In this document: positions 24,658 through 33,752 of the stretch, in pieces | How positions within the stretch are numbered: position 1 is the stretch's first letter | How the letters are laid out: the number at the start of each line of letters is the position of its first letter | Assembly: GCF_000266945.1 (NCBI RefSeq) | Contig: NC_018025.1 | Location: 6,142,001-6,206,000 of the forward strand | Reading direction: 5' to 3' | DNA from: Desulfomonile tiedjei DSM 6799 | GTDB taxonomy: Bacteria > Desulfobacterota > Desulfomonilia > Desulfomonilales > Desulfomonilaceae | DNA length: 64,000 bases | Notes under the pieces: generated by a model | Told to the model about the DNA's origin: nothing | Seen by the model: only the letters and a program-made list of their open reading frames with translations | Database searches by the model: none | Translations under genes and position numbers: made by a program

Positions 24658-25977
24658 TTAAGTGCAAACGTCTGCAATGACCTGGTCCACAGTCTCCTGT
24701 GACAGCTCGAGTCCTGTGCCCTTGTTGATCATCTCAAGAATGATCTCTTCCGAGAGTTCCGGTGACATATTTGCAAAAATAGGGTGAATACCGAAAAGGT
24801 AGGCAACCGCTTGTCTTCTCGTCCACCAGTCGTTGGTCGAGCTTCCACCTGATGGACCGAAATCGCCAAAAATAGGTTGCTCTGGTGCCCACGAGCTGAA
24901 CTTGGCTCCTTCCGGAATCGTAACAGTACCCTGCAATCCAACCAGAGACTGTTCGATAGCCTTGGGGTCCTTCTGGCCTGATTTCCCGACTATCTCGGCG
25001 ACAGCGGCCGGATCCACGCCGCGGCGAGAACAGGCCCTCAGAACATATCCAGCGTCCGCTGCTGAGAATCCCAATTTTTTCAAGGCCAACAGAGCCTCTA
25101 TGTCGGTGATCATGAAGCCTGGTTCGGACTTGTCGGGTTCTGTCAGCATCTTTGGATCTTCATCCAGATATATGAAAGTATTGGTCGGGTAGGGGGTGTT
25201 GTAGCAGGCGCTGTGCCGATGCAAAACAGGAGCGAGCCATTCACGGGCGTCATTTTCTCCCATTGCTATAAGAATGTCTTCAACACCGCGCTTTCCTGCA
25301 AGCGCGCTCCCTTTGATCGACTCATAGATCTCGAAACATTGGTCGACGAAATCTTCAGCATCGGAAATTTCCAGTAAGCCCATACCGCGTAGCGCCACAG
25401 CTTTCAGATTCTTTTTGCCAAAAACTTTGCCGAACCCCCAACAGTCGCCGTTTGCCCAATAGTTGACACAGACTTGCGCCAAGTCGGAGCCTTCTTCCCC
25501 AGCCTGACCGATGACCAGGGTTTGGATGAGATCGTCCCCCATACTTTTTCTCAATAAATCGGTGGTGTTCCAGACATCTTTTCCCCAGAGTTCCGACGCG
25601 TCCTGAACATCTGCAACCCCGTCATGAAGCCACAGGAAGACAGGCTTCTCCGACTTTCCGAGTATGACAACATAATCAAAGCCCGTGTACTTCAACTCCA
25701 TGCCGGCCTTTAATGTAACAGGGGAATGGGTTAGATAACCCGTCCTTGGGCTCTTGGCTGAGATGACGGCCAGAGCCGAAGCCGGGAATAGAGTTCCGGT
25801 AAGTAATCCCGAGCCCAGTATGATAGGATCTCTATCCTTATAGGTTTCGTATAGCGAACTGGTGATGCCGACGCCGCCAATTTTCTGGCTCACAAGATCG
25901 TCATCGAGTTCTTCTTCGGAAGTTTCGCCCGTATTCAAGTCAACAATCAGAATTTTATTCGATGATAGATAGTCCAT
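24658..25977 (-). CDS. Short aldehyde:ferredoxin oxidoreductase (AOR) paralogue lacking cluster cysteines
   Basis: 439 residues from ATG at 25977, whose ribosome site AGGAG overlaps the end of the ferredoxin gene. The N-terminal AOR domain is clear, including GFGKVFGKKNLKAVALRG, the pterin-phosphate-binding segment. However, where AOR proteins carry CXXCXXXC there is HSACYNTPYPT with a single Cys. The C-terminal Cys region also has no Cys (LFGIHPIFAN). At 439 residues it is much shorter than the usual 600-650. It may bind a tungsten or molybdenum pterin but probably not the [4Fe-4S] cluster, or it may be a non-catalytic partner. The neighbouring ferredoxin suggests it still functions in redox chemistry. 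Confidence 0.75.
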   Translation of the reverse strand: MDYLSSNKILIVDLNTGETSEEELDDDLVSQKIGGVGITSSLYETYKDRDPIILGSGLLTGTLFPASALAVISAKSPRTGYLTHSPVTLKAGMELKYTGFDYVVILGKSEKPVFLWLHDGVADVQDASELWGKDVWNTTDLLRKSMGDDLIQTLVIGQAGEEGSDLAQVCVNYWANGDCWGFGKVFGKKNLKAVALRGMGLLEISDAEDFVDQCFEIYESIKGSALAGKRGVEDILIAMGENDAREWLAPVLHRHSACYNTPYPTNTFIYLDEDPKMLTEPDKSEPGFMITDIEALLALKKLGFSAADAGYVLRACSRRGVDPAAVAEIVGKSGQKDPKAIEQSLVGLQGTVTIPEGAKFSSWAPEQPIFGDFGPSGGSSTNDWWTRRQAVAYLFGIHPIFANMSPELSEEIILEMINKGTGLELSQETVDQVIADVCT

Positions 25978-25978
25978 T

Positions 25979-26359
25979 CTACTCTCCTTCATCCTTCAGC
26001 GAGATAGCATTGACCGGACAAATCTTGACGCACATGGGGCCGTATTTCATGTCGCCACAGAGGTCACAGGGCTCGCGCAACAGCATGGGTTTCGCAGAGG
26101 CGTCAGCCTCCTTCTTCGGCCCGGAATCGCTTGCTTCTTCAGCCACACCGATCCTCTTGATCTCAACACCCTCGGGTCGCGCTATCGTCAAGCTCTCTTC
26201 TTCTTTTACGACTACCCCGAAGTAATCTTTCTTTTCTCGAGCCCGATAAACAACTATACACGATGCAAGCAGAGCGAAGGCGTCATCTCTGTGATAGCCG
26301 CACGCCATTTCGCAAGCCATGCACCCAATACATTTGAGAGCGTCCACGTCAATTCTCAT
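25979..26359 (-). CDS. AOR-associated ferredoxin-like protein
   Basis: 126 residues. The N-terminal motif CIGCMACEMACGYH and the C-terminal EPCDLCG.....CVKICPVNAI fit two [4Fe-4S] clusters, as in the small electron-transfer subunits encoded next to AOR-type enzymes. A central insertion of about 60 residues contains an acidic/Ala-rich linker (EEASDSGPKKEADASA). It is cytoplasmic. It ends 1 nt before the AOR-like start, so the two are translationally coupled. AGGAG precedes its ATG. Confidence 0.85.
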   Translation of the reverse strand: MRIDVDALKCIGCMACEMACGYHRDDAFALLASCIVVYRAREKKDYFGVVVKEEESLTIARPEGVEIKRIGVAEEASDSGPKKEADASAKPMLLREPCDLCGDMKYGPMCVKICPVNAISLKDEGE

Positions 26360-26988
26360 TACAATTCTCCTTCTGGGTCTCGTTGTTCCAAGCCCAACTC
26401 GATCACGTGAATGGCATTCCTCTTCATGAGAACACCTGAAACCATCTGAGGGATAAGACGAGTTGATTTACACGGCGAGTTCTCAGTCGGCGCCCTCCAA
26501 GGCCACAGGTCCCAGATCTTCGCCGCTATATGCACGATGTTGCTAATTGGCTCCGCTGGAGTAGATTACCTGCTTCCAGCCAGAATCCTAATTGTGACGA
26601 CTCGGCAGCAGGCTTCGATGTCTGCTAGATTTTCCTGGCAGCTAGTTTTGCAGAAGCTATATGGCTCTTCTACCGCAACCAACCTACCTTCAGTCGGCCA
26701 ACTCTGTCAAGTAAAATATCATAAAGATATAATATTATAATCGTACACCCTGGCCGGGCTTGGGATCGCATTGGGAGCCGTTCAAAGCGTTGCTTATGCG
26801 AGTTCGCATTCAAAAAAGGTGTCTCCAAATATCCCAATCTTTGAAATCCTTAGATGAACCCAAAGGGGGGAGGGGAATTCGGGACTCATGCGATTGCAAC
26901 AGGCAGGGCAGGGACATGGGGCGTCCGAGAAATGGATAGATGATCTCGCGCACCTTCCGAAAACCTGTGATTATTTTCTTGTTGGTCT
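26360..26988. other. Intergenic region upstream of the ferredoxin/AOR-like pair
   Basis: About 630 bases with no gene that I can support. The frames are short and overlapping. The region is AT-rich around 26710-26745 (aaaatatcataaagatataatattataat), which may hold a promoter. A G-rich run (cccaaaggggggaggggaattc) lies near 26862. No terminator or known RNA was recognised. Confidence 0.4.
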
Positions 26989-27156
26989 GATACTAATGTG
27001 CGTTCAAAGAAGTAATCCCGCCACTGGCGGGAGCAAGTCCGGTCCCGGCATGCCTCCGGAGCGAAGTCAGGCGGTGCCGTTCGTAGCGAAGGGGATTTGG
27101 CGAGATCGGCAAATAACAGGTTTCTCAATATTCGTTCTATGAAAGCGCATTGGTAT
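26989..27156. repeat. MITE-like element, copy B
   Basis: It starts ATACTAATGTGCGTTCAAAG and ends with the inverse (CTATGAAAGCGCATTGGTAT), so the termini form an inverted repeat of about 20 bp. The interior includes CCCGCCACTGGCGGG and GTCCGGTCCCGGCATGC. The element matches copy C at 50690-50856 in the opposite orientation along its whole length (about 167 bp). It has no coding capacity of its own, although open frames run through it on one strand. Confidence 0.85.
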
Positions 27157-27382
27157 GAGTCGGGGGGGTGAAAAACAACCGACCGGACATCAAATCTCTC
27201 CGCGACGCGGCCTGTATGGTCGGCTGTGCTTGTGGGGTCGCTATCAGAGGTGAAAAAATCACCGAGGCAACAGGGGCATACAAATGGTTTATTCATCATA
27301 AACTTGGGATATGGCGCGAACGGTCTGGAATCATACCGAATGTGTGGCTTCTATTAATTAGCATAATATTAGACGATTTTTC

Positions 27383-27412
27383 TTGACAGGTATAACCCCC
27401 GCATCCTATAAA
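27383..27412 (+). promoter_or_regulatory. Sigma-70-type promoter of the first GntR regulator
   Basis: TTGACA at 27383-27388 and TATAAA at 27407-27412, 18 bases apart. The start would be near 27419, giving a leader of about 190 nt that contains ATTGGCC three times (27509, 27553 and 27588; two of these extend to ATTGGCCGAA). The layout closely resembles the promoter at 37693-37721. Confidence 0.6.
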
Positions 27413-27609
27413 AATAAACGATCCATGTTGGCAGACTGAAATTCAGTCGCTGACGGTGTGTTTGACTGGATGCCTCGCGCACCAGGTTAGTCGCGTTTCC
27501 TAGGACGAATTGGCCGAACCGACCCAGGGTATATTGGCCACCTGACTGTCGCCGATCCGGAGGATCTGTCGACTCTCATTCACTGTTATTGGCCGAAGTG
27601 GACCGGATC

Positions 27610-28509
27610 ATGTTTAAACCGAACGAAAAGGGTCACAAAGTATCACATTATGTCGTCGAGCAGATCCGAGACGCAATCTTAAAGGGTGAATTCAAGCCCG
27701 GAGATAGGCTGGCGTCCGAAAGGGAACTGATCTCTCAGTTTCAGGTCAGCAAGGCTAGTATGCGCGAAGCTTTGAGAGTATTGGAGGGAATGGGGCTCAT
27801 TGAGACGAGAAAAGGAACGGGAGGGGGCATCTTTGCCGCCGAAGTAAACATGAATACCACCGTTCACAGTCTCACGAATTTCCTCCACTTCAAGAATGTG
27901 TCAGTCGCGGACATCACAGCACTTCGCTATTTTCTTGAGCCACGTCTGGCGCAGATAGCGGTATCCAAGATTACCGAGAACGACATTCGTATATTAGAGA
28001 TCATGACGAATGACGAAGTAAACGCCTACCCCACAAAAGATCAACGAGGCATCGGATTCCATTATTATATTGCCAGGTTCTCAGAAAACCCCCTGCTTAT
28101 TCTCATTATGGATTTCATTGAGAGCCTCCTTGCAGATCTGAAAATCAAGCTTAATCCCAGACCCGATTTCTACGATGAAGTGGGGCATGACCACTTCAAA
28201 ATCATAGAATGTTTCAGACGGAAAGACGTGAATGGTGTCAGAAAAGAGATGGCGTCCCATGTGTTACGTGTGGGAGATTACCTGGCGAAGCGAGCTGGCA
28301 GCGCGCCCTTTGACGCTTCGGAATTTCAGCTTGTGGGCCCGACCGTTCCAACGGTAGATCGTGAAGATCAACTGATTGGATCGAACCATGATCGACCTCT
28401 TCCGTTGGCAGCGCAAAAGACTCTCGAGGATTTGGGGCTTTTTCTCAAGCACGTAGGTAACGGGGATTTGTACCTCATTCAAGTCAAGAGTAACCAGCAA
28501 CCTGAATAG
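27610..28509 (+). CDS. GntR-family transcriptional regulator, FadR/FCD type (first paralogue)
   Basis: 299 residues from ATG at 27610; a TTG at 27589 is possible but lies inside a repeated ATTGGCCGAA motif. The N-terminal winged helix (about 8-75) includes ASERELISQFQVSKASMREALRVLEGMGLIETRKGTGGGIF. The FCD ligand domain (about 95-225) follows with its metal-binding His residues (HYYI, HDHF, SHVL). About 70 extra C-terminal residues have no known fold. FCD regulators usually repress catabolic genes and respond to organic acids. It heads the catabolic island and is paralogous to the regulator at 37773. Confidence 0.9.
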   Translation: MFKPNEKGHKVSHYVVEQIRDAILKGEFKPGDRLASERELISQFQVSKASMREALRVLEGMGLIETRKGTGGGIFAAEVNMNTTVHSLTNFLHFKNVSVADITALRYFLEPRLAQIAVSKITENDIRILEIMTNDEVNAYPTKDQRGIGFHYYIARFSENPLLILIMDFIESLLADLKIKLNPRPDFYDEVGHDHFKIIECFRRKDVNGVRKEMASHVLRVGDYLAKRAGSAPFDASEFQLVGPTVPTVDREDQLIGSNHDRPLPLAAQKTLEDLGLFLKHVGNGDLYLIQVKSNQQPE

Positions 28510-28741
28510 CGGAAACGCTCAGTAAGTGGTCGAGTAGCTTACTTTCGCGAGTTCGATGTAGTGAGTTTGCTTCTTCTCGACCGAAAAACCTCTCGCAAGT
28601 GATTGAAAAGATAACAATCATAGTGTGTCGTCTTGCCTTTTAGGGAAGCCGGGACAGGCATGTCCGGCTATTTCATGGAGAGATATATAAGTCAAGTATG
28701 ACTATACGGTTACAAGTATGGAAGCTTTAAAGGAGAATGAA

Positions 28742-30337
28742 ATGCATCCTATGGAATCAGCGCTTAAGAACGTCAAGTATCGGGTGGACAATGGGCAAAA
28801 CCCTTACAGGTTAAAATACTGTGTCAGTGGTGAGTGGCTGGAATCGACAACCACGAAATATATGGACTGCTACAACCCTTCAACCGGCCAGGTCATTGCT
28901 CGGGCGCCGCAATGCACGGTTGACGAAGTAGAATCCGCCATTGCCGCCGCAAAAGCGGCTTTTCCGGCCTGGGCCAATACTCCGCCGAATAAGCGCGCTC
29001 AAGTACTCTTTCACATGAAAGCACTCCTGGATCAGCACCTGGAAGAGCTTACGTACCTTCTGTGCAAAGAAGAGGGTAAATCCTGGACTGAGTCCATGGG
29101 CGACATCCTGAAGGTAAATGAAGTCGTAGAATATGCCTGCGGCATACCTCACCTCATGAAGGGTGAGTCTGTAATGAATATATCCTCCGGATACGATACG
29201 GTCCTGTATCATCATCCGATGGGAGTGTTTGCGGGCATTCCCCCATGGAATTTTCCCGCAATGATACCTCATGGTTGGATGGCCCCTCTTTGTGTGGCCA
29301 CCGGGAATACGATGGTCCTGAAAGCGGCAAGTTTTGTCCCCCAATCGGCGATGCGCATTCTTGAACTGTGGCATGAGGCCGGACTGCCCAAAGGTGTTAT
29401 CAATATTGTGACTGCCGGGAGAAATGAGGCTGAGATCCTCCTGAGACATCCCGATATAGTGGGAGTGTCTTTTGTAGGTTCTACGAAAGTCGGTCGTCAT
29501 ATCTACGCGACTGCCGCTGCAAACGGAAAACGTGTCCAAGCATTAACCGAGGCAAAGAATCACGCACTTGTTCTGCGTGACTGTAAGCTTGACCGAACCG
29601 CAAACGGCATTATCAATGCGTTCTGCGGCTGTGCTGGGGAACGTTGCATGGCCTTGCCGGTTATCTGCGCAGAAGAGGCGATAGCTGACGAACTGGTCGC
29701 AGAGCTGAAGAATCTCGCGAAACAGAGAAGGATAGGGGCTGCCTACGACAAATCTACGGAATTGGGTCCTGTGGTGAATGCAGGTCATCTAAGGTTTGTC
29801 ACCGACTGGATAGAAAAAGGCGTTCAAGAGGGAGCCGAACTCGCGCTCGACGGAAGAAATCCGAGTGTTCCACCCGAGTGCAAAGAAGGATTCTTCATTG
29901 GACCCACGATTCTCGACCACGTCAAACCGGGTATGACATGCGGCGATCAGGAAATCTTCGGCCCCGTGCTTTGCGTCAAGCGTGTGAAGGATTACGAAGA
30001 AGGTCTGGCGATTATGAATGCCAGCGAATTTGCTAACGGGTCCGTAATCTATACGCAGAACGGATACTATGCGAGGGATTTTGCGTATCGGACCCATGCC
30101 GGGATGGTCGGAATCAACGTCGGCATTCCCGTGCCTGTGGGAATCTTCGGCTTTACCGGACACAAGAACTCGTTTTTCGGCGATCTTCACGTAATGGGAA
30201 AAGACGGCATACGTTTCTACACGGAGATAAAGAACGTAACTTCCACGTGGTTTAAAGAGGGTGCAGTGATTTCTAAAAAGGTCGATACGTGGGATGGCAC
30301 TATCACCTCTTTGCCCTCGGACGATGATAAGAAATAG
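28742..30337 (+). CDS. mmsA: CoA-acylating methylmalonate-semialdehyde dehydrogenase-like enzyme
   Basis: 531 residues from ATG at 28742, preceded by AGGAG; a frame start at 28718 lacks such a site. Aldehyde dehydrogenase superfamily: the NAD region with GVFAGIPPWNFPAMIPHG, FVGSTKVG, and active-site segment GCAGERCMALP with the catalytic Cys. The GERCMA signature is typical of MmsA/IolA enzymes, which oxidise malonate or methylmalonate semialdehyde to acetyl- or propionyl-CoA. An N-terminal addition of about 25 residues is present. It is the first enzyme gene after the GntR regulator. The semialdehyde could come from the hydroxyacid dehydrogenases at 48-50 kb. The exact substrate is unproven. 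Confidence 0.85.
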   Translation: MHPMESALKNVKYRVDNGQNPYRLKYCVSGEWLESTTTKYMDCYNPSTGQVIARAPQCTVDEVESAIAAAKAAFPAWANTPPNKRAQVLFHMKALLDQHLEELTYLLCKEEGKSWTESMGDILKVNEVVEYACGIPHLMKGESVMNISSGYDTVLYHHPMGVFAGIPPWNFPAMIPHGWMAPLCVATGNTMVLKAASFVPQSAMRILELWHEAGLPKGVINIVTAGRNEAEILLRHPDIVGVSFVGSTKVGRHIYATAAANGKRVQALTEAKNHALVLRDCKLDRTANGIINAFCGCAGERCMALPVICAEEAIADELVAELKNLAKQRRIGAAYDKSTELGPVVNAGHLRFVTDWIEKGVQEGAELALDGRNPSVPPECKEGFFIGPTILDHVKPGMTCGDQEIFGPVLCVKRVKDYEEGLAIMNASEFANGSVIYTQNGYYARDFAYRTHAGMVGINVGIPVPVGIFGFTGHKNSFFGDLHVMGKDGIRFYTEIKNVTSTWFKEGAVISKKVDTWDGTITSLPSDDDKK

Positions 30338-30378
30338 CTCGGCATGATGCCGAGTGTCCAGACTAATTGTGACAGCCT

Positions 30379-30405
30379 CCGCCGGAAGATCCAAAGCTCC
30401 GGCGG
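30379..30405 (+). terminator. Hairpin after the aldehyde dehydrogenase gene
   Basis: CCGCCGGA (30379-30386) pairs with TCCGGCGG (30398-30405) across an 11-base loop, 40 bases after the stop. There is no T-run, so it may only attenuate transcription or protect the transcript end before the flavoprotein gene. Confidence 0.45.
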
Positions 30406-30539
30406 TTAGTCCTCAAAGTCGAGAGCCCCTACAGGAAGGGGAACGTTCCTCCTTCCTCGGAAACAGTGAGCGGTGAGATAAGCATCCCGGCACATAGGCT
30501 TGGCTGTTCCCCTTTCAAGAACTCAGGAAGGAGGTCAAA

Positions 30540-32015
30540 ATGTCTGAGTTGAGCAGTCCACAGAACGAACAAGTTTTCGCAGCAGCAGATGTCGGAAATG
30601 TCGACTCTGTGCTCAGGGAACTGAGAAAGATAGTCGGCGAATCGAACTGTACCGCGGCGAGACACATTCGTTATGCCTACTCGTACGACCTTAGTTTTGT
30701 AAAACCCAAGCTGCCTGACTATGTGGTCATGGCTGAGACCGTTGAGCAGGTCCAGGAACTTCTCCGGTTTGCCAATAAAGAGAAGATCCCGGTGATTCCG
30801 TACACTGCCGGCACAAATATTGGCGGTCTTACAATTCCCGAACGCGGCGGTATTCTTCTTGATCTAAAAAAGATGAATAAGATTATTGACATAGATCCGG
30901 AAGCACATGTCGCTGTTATCGAACCCGGAGTTTCCCACGCAAAACTGGCGGACGCTTTGTACCAGCACAAATTGAGATTCGGGTGGCCGGTCGGGCCTCC
31001 TTCGGCTTCAGTCCTGGCTTGCGCCGTTTCACACGGTATTGGAGGGTTGAACGCGAGGTATGGATTAAACAGCCAGGAAATTACGAGTATGGAAGTCGTT
31101 TTGCCTACCGGCGAGCTCGTGAGGGTAGGATCGTGCGCCATCAGGCACGACGCCTGGCACAGTTGTCTGCCGCTTCCTCAACTCGACGGCCTCTTTAAGG
31201 GATGGCTGGGATCCTCCGGTGTCGTGACAAAGATCGGCATCAGTGTGCATCCGATTCCCCCTCTTCTGAAAGTCTTTACCGTGTCGTGCGACAATGTTGA
31301 GGACATGTACTCCTACATGTTGAATTTAAGCAACTATGAAATCTGTGACGATCTCACAGCCGTTTCCTGGTGGCTTGCCCAGGTTCCTATCCCTTATCCC
31401 TTCAAACCCAAGCCCGATAGCGCTCCCGAGTGGTTTAGCTTTGCGACTACAACCTCATGGACCGAAAAGGAAAGAGAGGCAAGGTCGGAAATCTGGGAGA
31501 CAGTCTTTGAGGAAGAGCAGAAAAAGAATACTTCCATCAAGCGAACGGTTTATCCGGAAGAGGCATTGAAGGGAAGAACACAACTGCCCAGTCAGGTAGT
31601 GGGTTCTACCAAGAATTACTGCAAGCAGGGTGGAGCTGGAATATCGTGGCCGGGGACCTTTACTCCCGCCAAAGTCTGGGCTCCTGTCTATAATAAGTGG
31701 AAAGAGATCCTCATCGGCCACAACCTTTCACCTTCCGTCCGCATGAGCATGTATCGGGGCGTTCACTATGGAATGCTCAGAGCGATGATTCCTTTTAACA
31801 AACAGAGCGCTGAAGAGACTGAAAACGCAAGACATGCAATTGTTGAGTGCCTCAAGGTCGATTTGGACGCCGGAGGCATCCCTTATAAGCCGCCGATCGA
31901 CTTTGCCAATGAAATCAACCAGCGAGCCAGTCCAGGATATCTGGATCTTTTGAGAAGAGTGAAAAAATTCCTGGATCCCAACGACATCATGAATCCAGGC
32001 AAACTCGGCATATAA
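30540..32015 (+). CDS. FAD-linked oxidase (VAO/GlcD superfamily)
   Basis: 491 residues; GGAGG precedes the ATG. The FAD-binding PCMH domain (about 60-240) shows IPVIPYTAGTNIGGLTIPERGG and GVSHAKLADAL. The C-terminal FAD-linked oxidase domain (about 280-490) ends in LDPNDIMNPGKLGI, the usual family ending. It resembles D-lactate/glycolate dehydrogenase GlcD and 4-cresol/vanillyl-alcohol oxidases. The CCG-type iron-sulfur protein gene follows after 36 nt, as in GlcDF-like pairs, so electrons from a 2-hydroxyacid or alcohol would leave through iron-sulfur clusters rather than oxygen. It is cytoplasmic. Confidence 0.87.
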   Translation: MSELSSPQNEQVFAAADVGNVDSVLRELRKIVGESNCTAARHIRYAYSYDLSFVKPKLPDYVVMAETVEQVQELLRFANKEKIPVIPYTAGTNIGGLTIPERGGILLDLKKMNKIIDIDPEAHVAVIEPGVSHAKLADALYQHKLRFGWPVGPPSASVLACAVSHGIGGLNARYGLNSQEITSMEVVLPTGELVRVGSCAIRHDAWHSCLPLPQLDGLFKGWLGSSGVVTKIGISVHPIPPLLKVFTVSCDNVEDMYSYMLNLSNYEICDDLTAVSWWLAQVPIPYPFKPKPDSAPEWFSFATTTSWTEKEREARSEIWETVFEEEQKKNTSIKRTVYPEEALKGRTQLPSQVVGSTKNYCKQGGAGISWPGTFTPAKVWAPVYNKWKEILIGHNLSPSVRMSMYRGVHYGMLRAMIPFNKQSAEETENARHAIVECLKVDLDAGGIPYKPPIDFANEINQRASPGYLDLLRRVKKFLDPNDIMNPGKLGI

Positions 32016-32051
32016 GCACTCAATAAATTCAGATTTGAACTGTGAGGAACA

Positions 32052-33380
32052 ATGGACTGGAAGATTGCGGAGCTCAAAGAGCTAGAGGATAAAATCTGGA
32101 GGTGCACCGCATGCGGTACCTGTAAGATAGCGTATGACTACGGTCCACCACCAACGTTTGGCGAGATCTGCCCTGCTGGGACAGAATTTGGATTCGAAGG
32201 CCTCACGGCTTCCAAAGGGAAGATTGCCTTCGCTCGAGGTATTCTGAGTGGCGAACTCCCTTGGGATGAAGAGCTTCTGGAAGCCATTTACAAATGTACC
32301 ATTTGCGCTGGTTGTCAAAATCAGTGTCAGCTAGATCACAAGCCTTTCATCCCGGAAATCATAGAGGCGATGAGGCGCAAGGCTGTGGAAGAAGGCGTGG
32401 GGCCGATGCCCCTTCACAAGAATCTCCTGCAGTCTATGAAGAACTACAACAACCCATACCAGGGCCCGAGGCGAGTGAGAACAGATTGGACTCGTCCATT
32501 CAAGAAGGCCGGTAAACCCATCAAGGATCTAAACAAGGAACCTGCCCCGGTGCTTTTCTTTGTGGGATGCACTGGAGCCTTTAACACAGCGGCGAGAGCT
32601 GTCCCCACCGCAACAGCGTCTATTTTCCAAAAACTTGGGATGGATTTCGGAATCCTGGGTGAGAACGAGATATGCTGCGGCTCTACGGCAATGCGGGTGG
32701 GAGACGCTGAAGAATTCAAGAGAGTAGCCACGAAGAATCTGGAGACCTTCAAATGGCTGCGTGACGAACGCGGAGTGAAAACAATTATCAGTTCCTGCGC
32801 CGGTTGCTACCGGGCGATCAAGAAGGATTATTCGCTGTCTTCCGGATATGACGCGGTAATGGAAGGTATTGAAGTCGTGCACACGGCTGACTATCTCAAT
32901 CGTGCCTATAAAGAAGGAAAGCTCAAATTCAAAGGGGAGCTCCCCTGGAAAGTCACCTATCATGATCCCTGCCACACAGGCAGGCATCTGAACAAGTTTA
33001 TCATTGACCACGAAGGTAAGGAACTCTGGAAAGGAGCCTATCTGGATGTGGATCAGAGCGAGTGTCTTTACGAACAACCCAGAGATCTTCTGAAAGCCAT
33101 TCCTGGAATTGAATTTCTGGAGATGAAACGGAATCGAGCCAACTCATTCTGCTGCGGTGGGGGAGGAGGCGTGATGACAGGTTTTGGAGATTGGGCGAAG
33201 AAGAACGCCAGTCTGAGAGTCCAGGAAGGAATGGATACTGGAGCCGAAAGAATTGTCTCTATCTGTCCCTTCTGCCATTTCAACCTTAACGAAGGCGCAA
33301 AGAGAATCAGCTCTCAAATCAAAGTCCACGATCTGACAGAGCTGGTCGATCAAGTACTTGTCGGAAGTGATGACGACTGA
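32052..33380 (+). CDS. GlcF/HdrD-like CCG-domain iron-sulfur protein, partner of the flavoprotein
   Basis: 442 residues. The second ferredoxin motif is normal (CTICAGCQNQC), but the first is stretched: CTACGTC, then 15 residues, then CP. Two CCG domains follow: CCGSTAMRVG with SCAGCYRA, and CHTGRH with CCGGGGG and ICPFC. It takes electrons from the FAD subunit encoded just upstream and passes them on, to quinone or another carrier, probably through noncubane clusters. It resembles the HdrD-like protein at 18568 in layout, but that protein has a normal first motif. Confidence 0.86.
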   Translation: MDWKIAELKELEDKIWRCTACGTCKIAYDYGPPPTFGEICPAGTEFGFEGLTASKGKIAFARGILSGELPWDEELLEAIYKCTICAGCQNQCQLDHKPFIPEIIEAMRRKAVEEGVGPMPLHKNLLQSMKNYNNPYQGPRRVRTDWTRPFKKAGKPIKDLNKEPAPVLFFVGCTGAFNTAARAVPTATASIFQKLGMDFGILGENEICCGSTAMRVGDAEEFKRVATKNLETFKWLRDERGVKTIISSCAGCYRAIKKDYSLSSGYDAVMEGIEVVHTADYLNRAYKEGKLKFKGELPWKVTYHDPCHTGRHLNKFIIDHEGKELWKGAYLDVDQSECLYEQPRDLLKAIPGIEFLEMKRNRANSFCCGGGGGVMTGFGDWAKKNASLRVQEGMDTGAERIVSICPFCHFNLNEGAKRISSQIKVHDLTELVDQVLVGSDDD

Positions 33381-33397
33381 GCTGCAACTTAAAGAAT

Positions 33398-33436
33398 CTG
33401 AGACTTGGTATGAGCAACCTATAGGCCAAGTCTCAG
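33398..33436 (+). terminator. Perfect 11-bp hairpin after the flavoprotein/iron-sulfur pair
   Basis: CTGAGACTTGG (33398-33408) and CCAAGTCTCAG (33426-33436) are exact complements, starting 18 bases after the stop. No T-run follows. The roughly 300 bases from here to the transporter gene show no gene; a strong AAAGGAGG near 33460 is not followed by an open frame. Confidence 0.55.
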
Positions 33437-33752
33437 TTCGATAACCTATCGAATCAGGAAAGGAGGTAATTGATTCTATAGAATAAGCGAACAGAACTGT
33501 CAGAATTCCCGTTAAGCACCTTGCCATGGCTCGCATGGCAGATACCGTATCGGTTCGCAGCCCAGCGTTATTGGTTTTGATGACATTGCGTCGGTGTCGA
33601 CCGATTGCATCTTACTTTCATTGGGGGATTTTGGCTGAGGTTTTTCCAGAGGAATAGTTCGGCTCTGAGAGATCGTGGACGGCCATCATGGCTCCAAAGG
33701 GTCAGAAGGTTATCTCTAACATGTCTCGGTCTGGTAAATGAAAGGTGATACC

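Noticed and set aside
26886-27299. Minus-strand open frame whose product shares a long peptide with a frame at 50535-50945
   Set aside because: The shared peptide comes only from reading through MITE-like copies B and C; the similarity stops at the element edges, so these are not genes.
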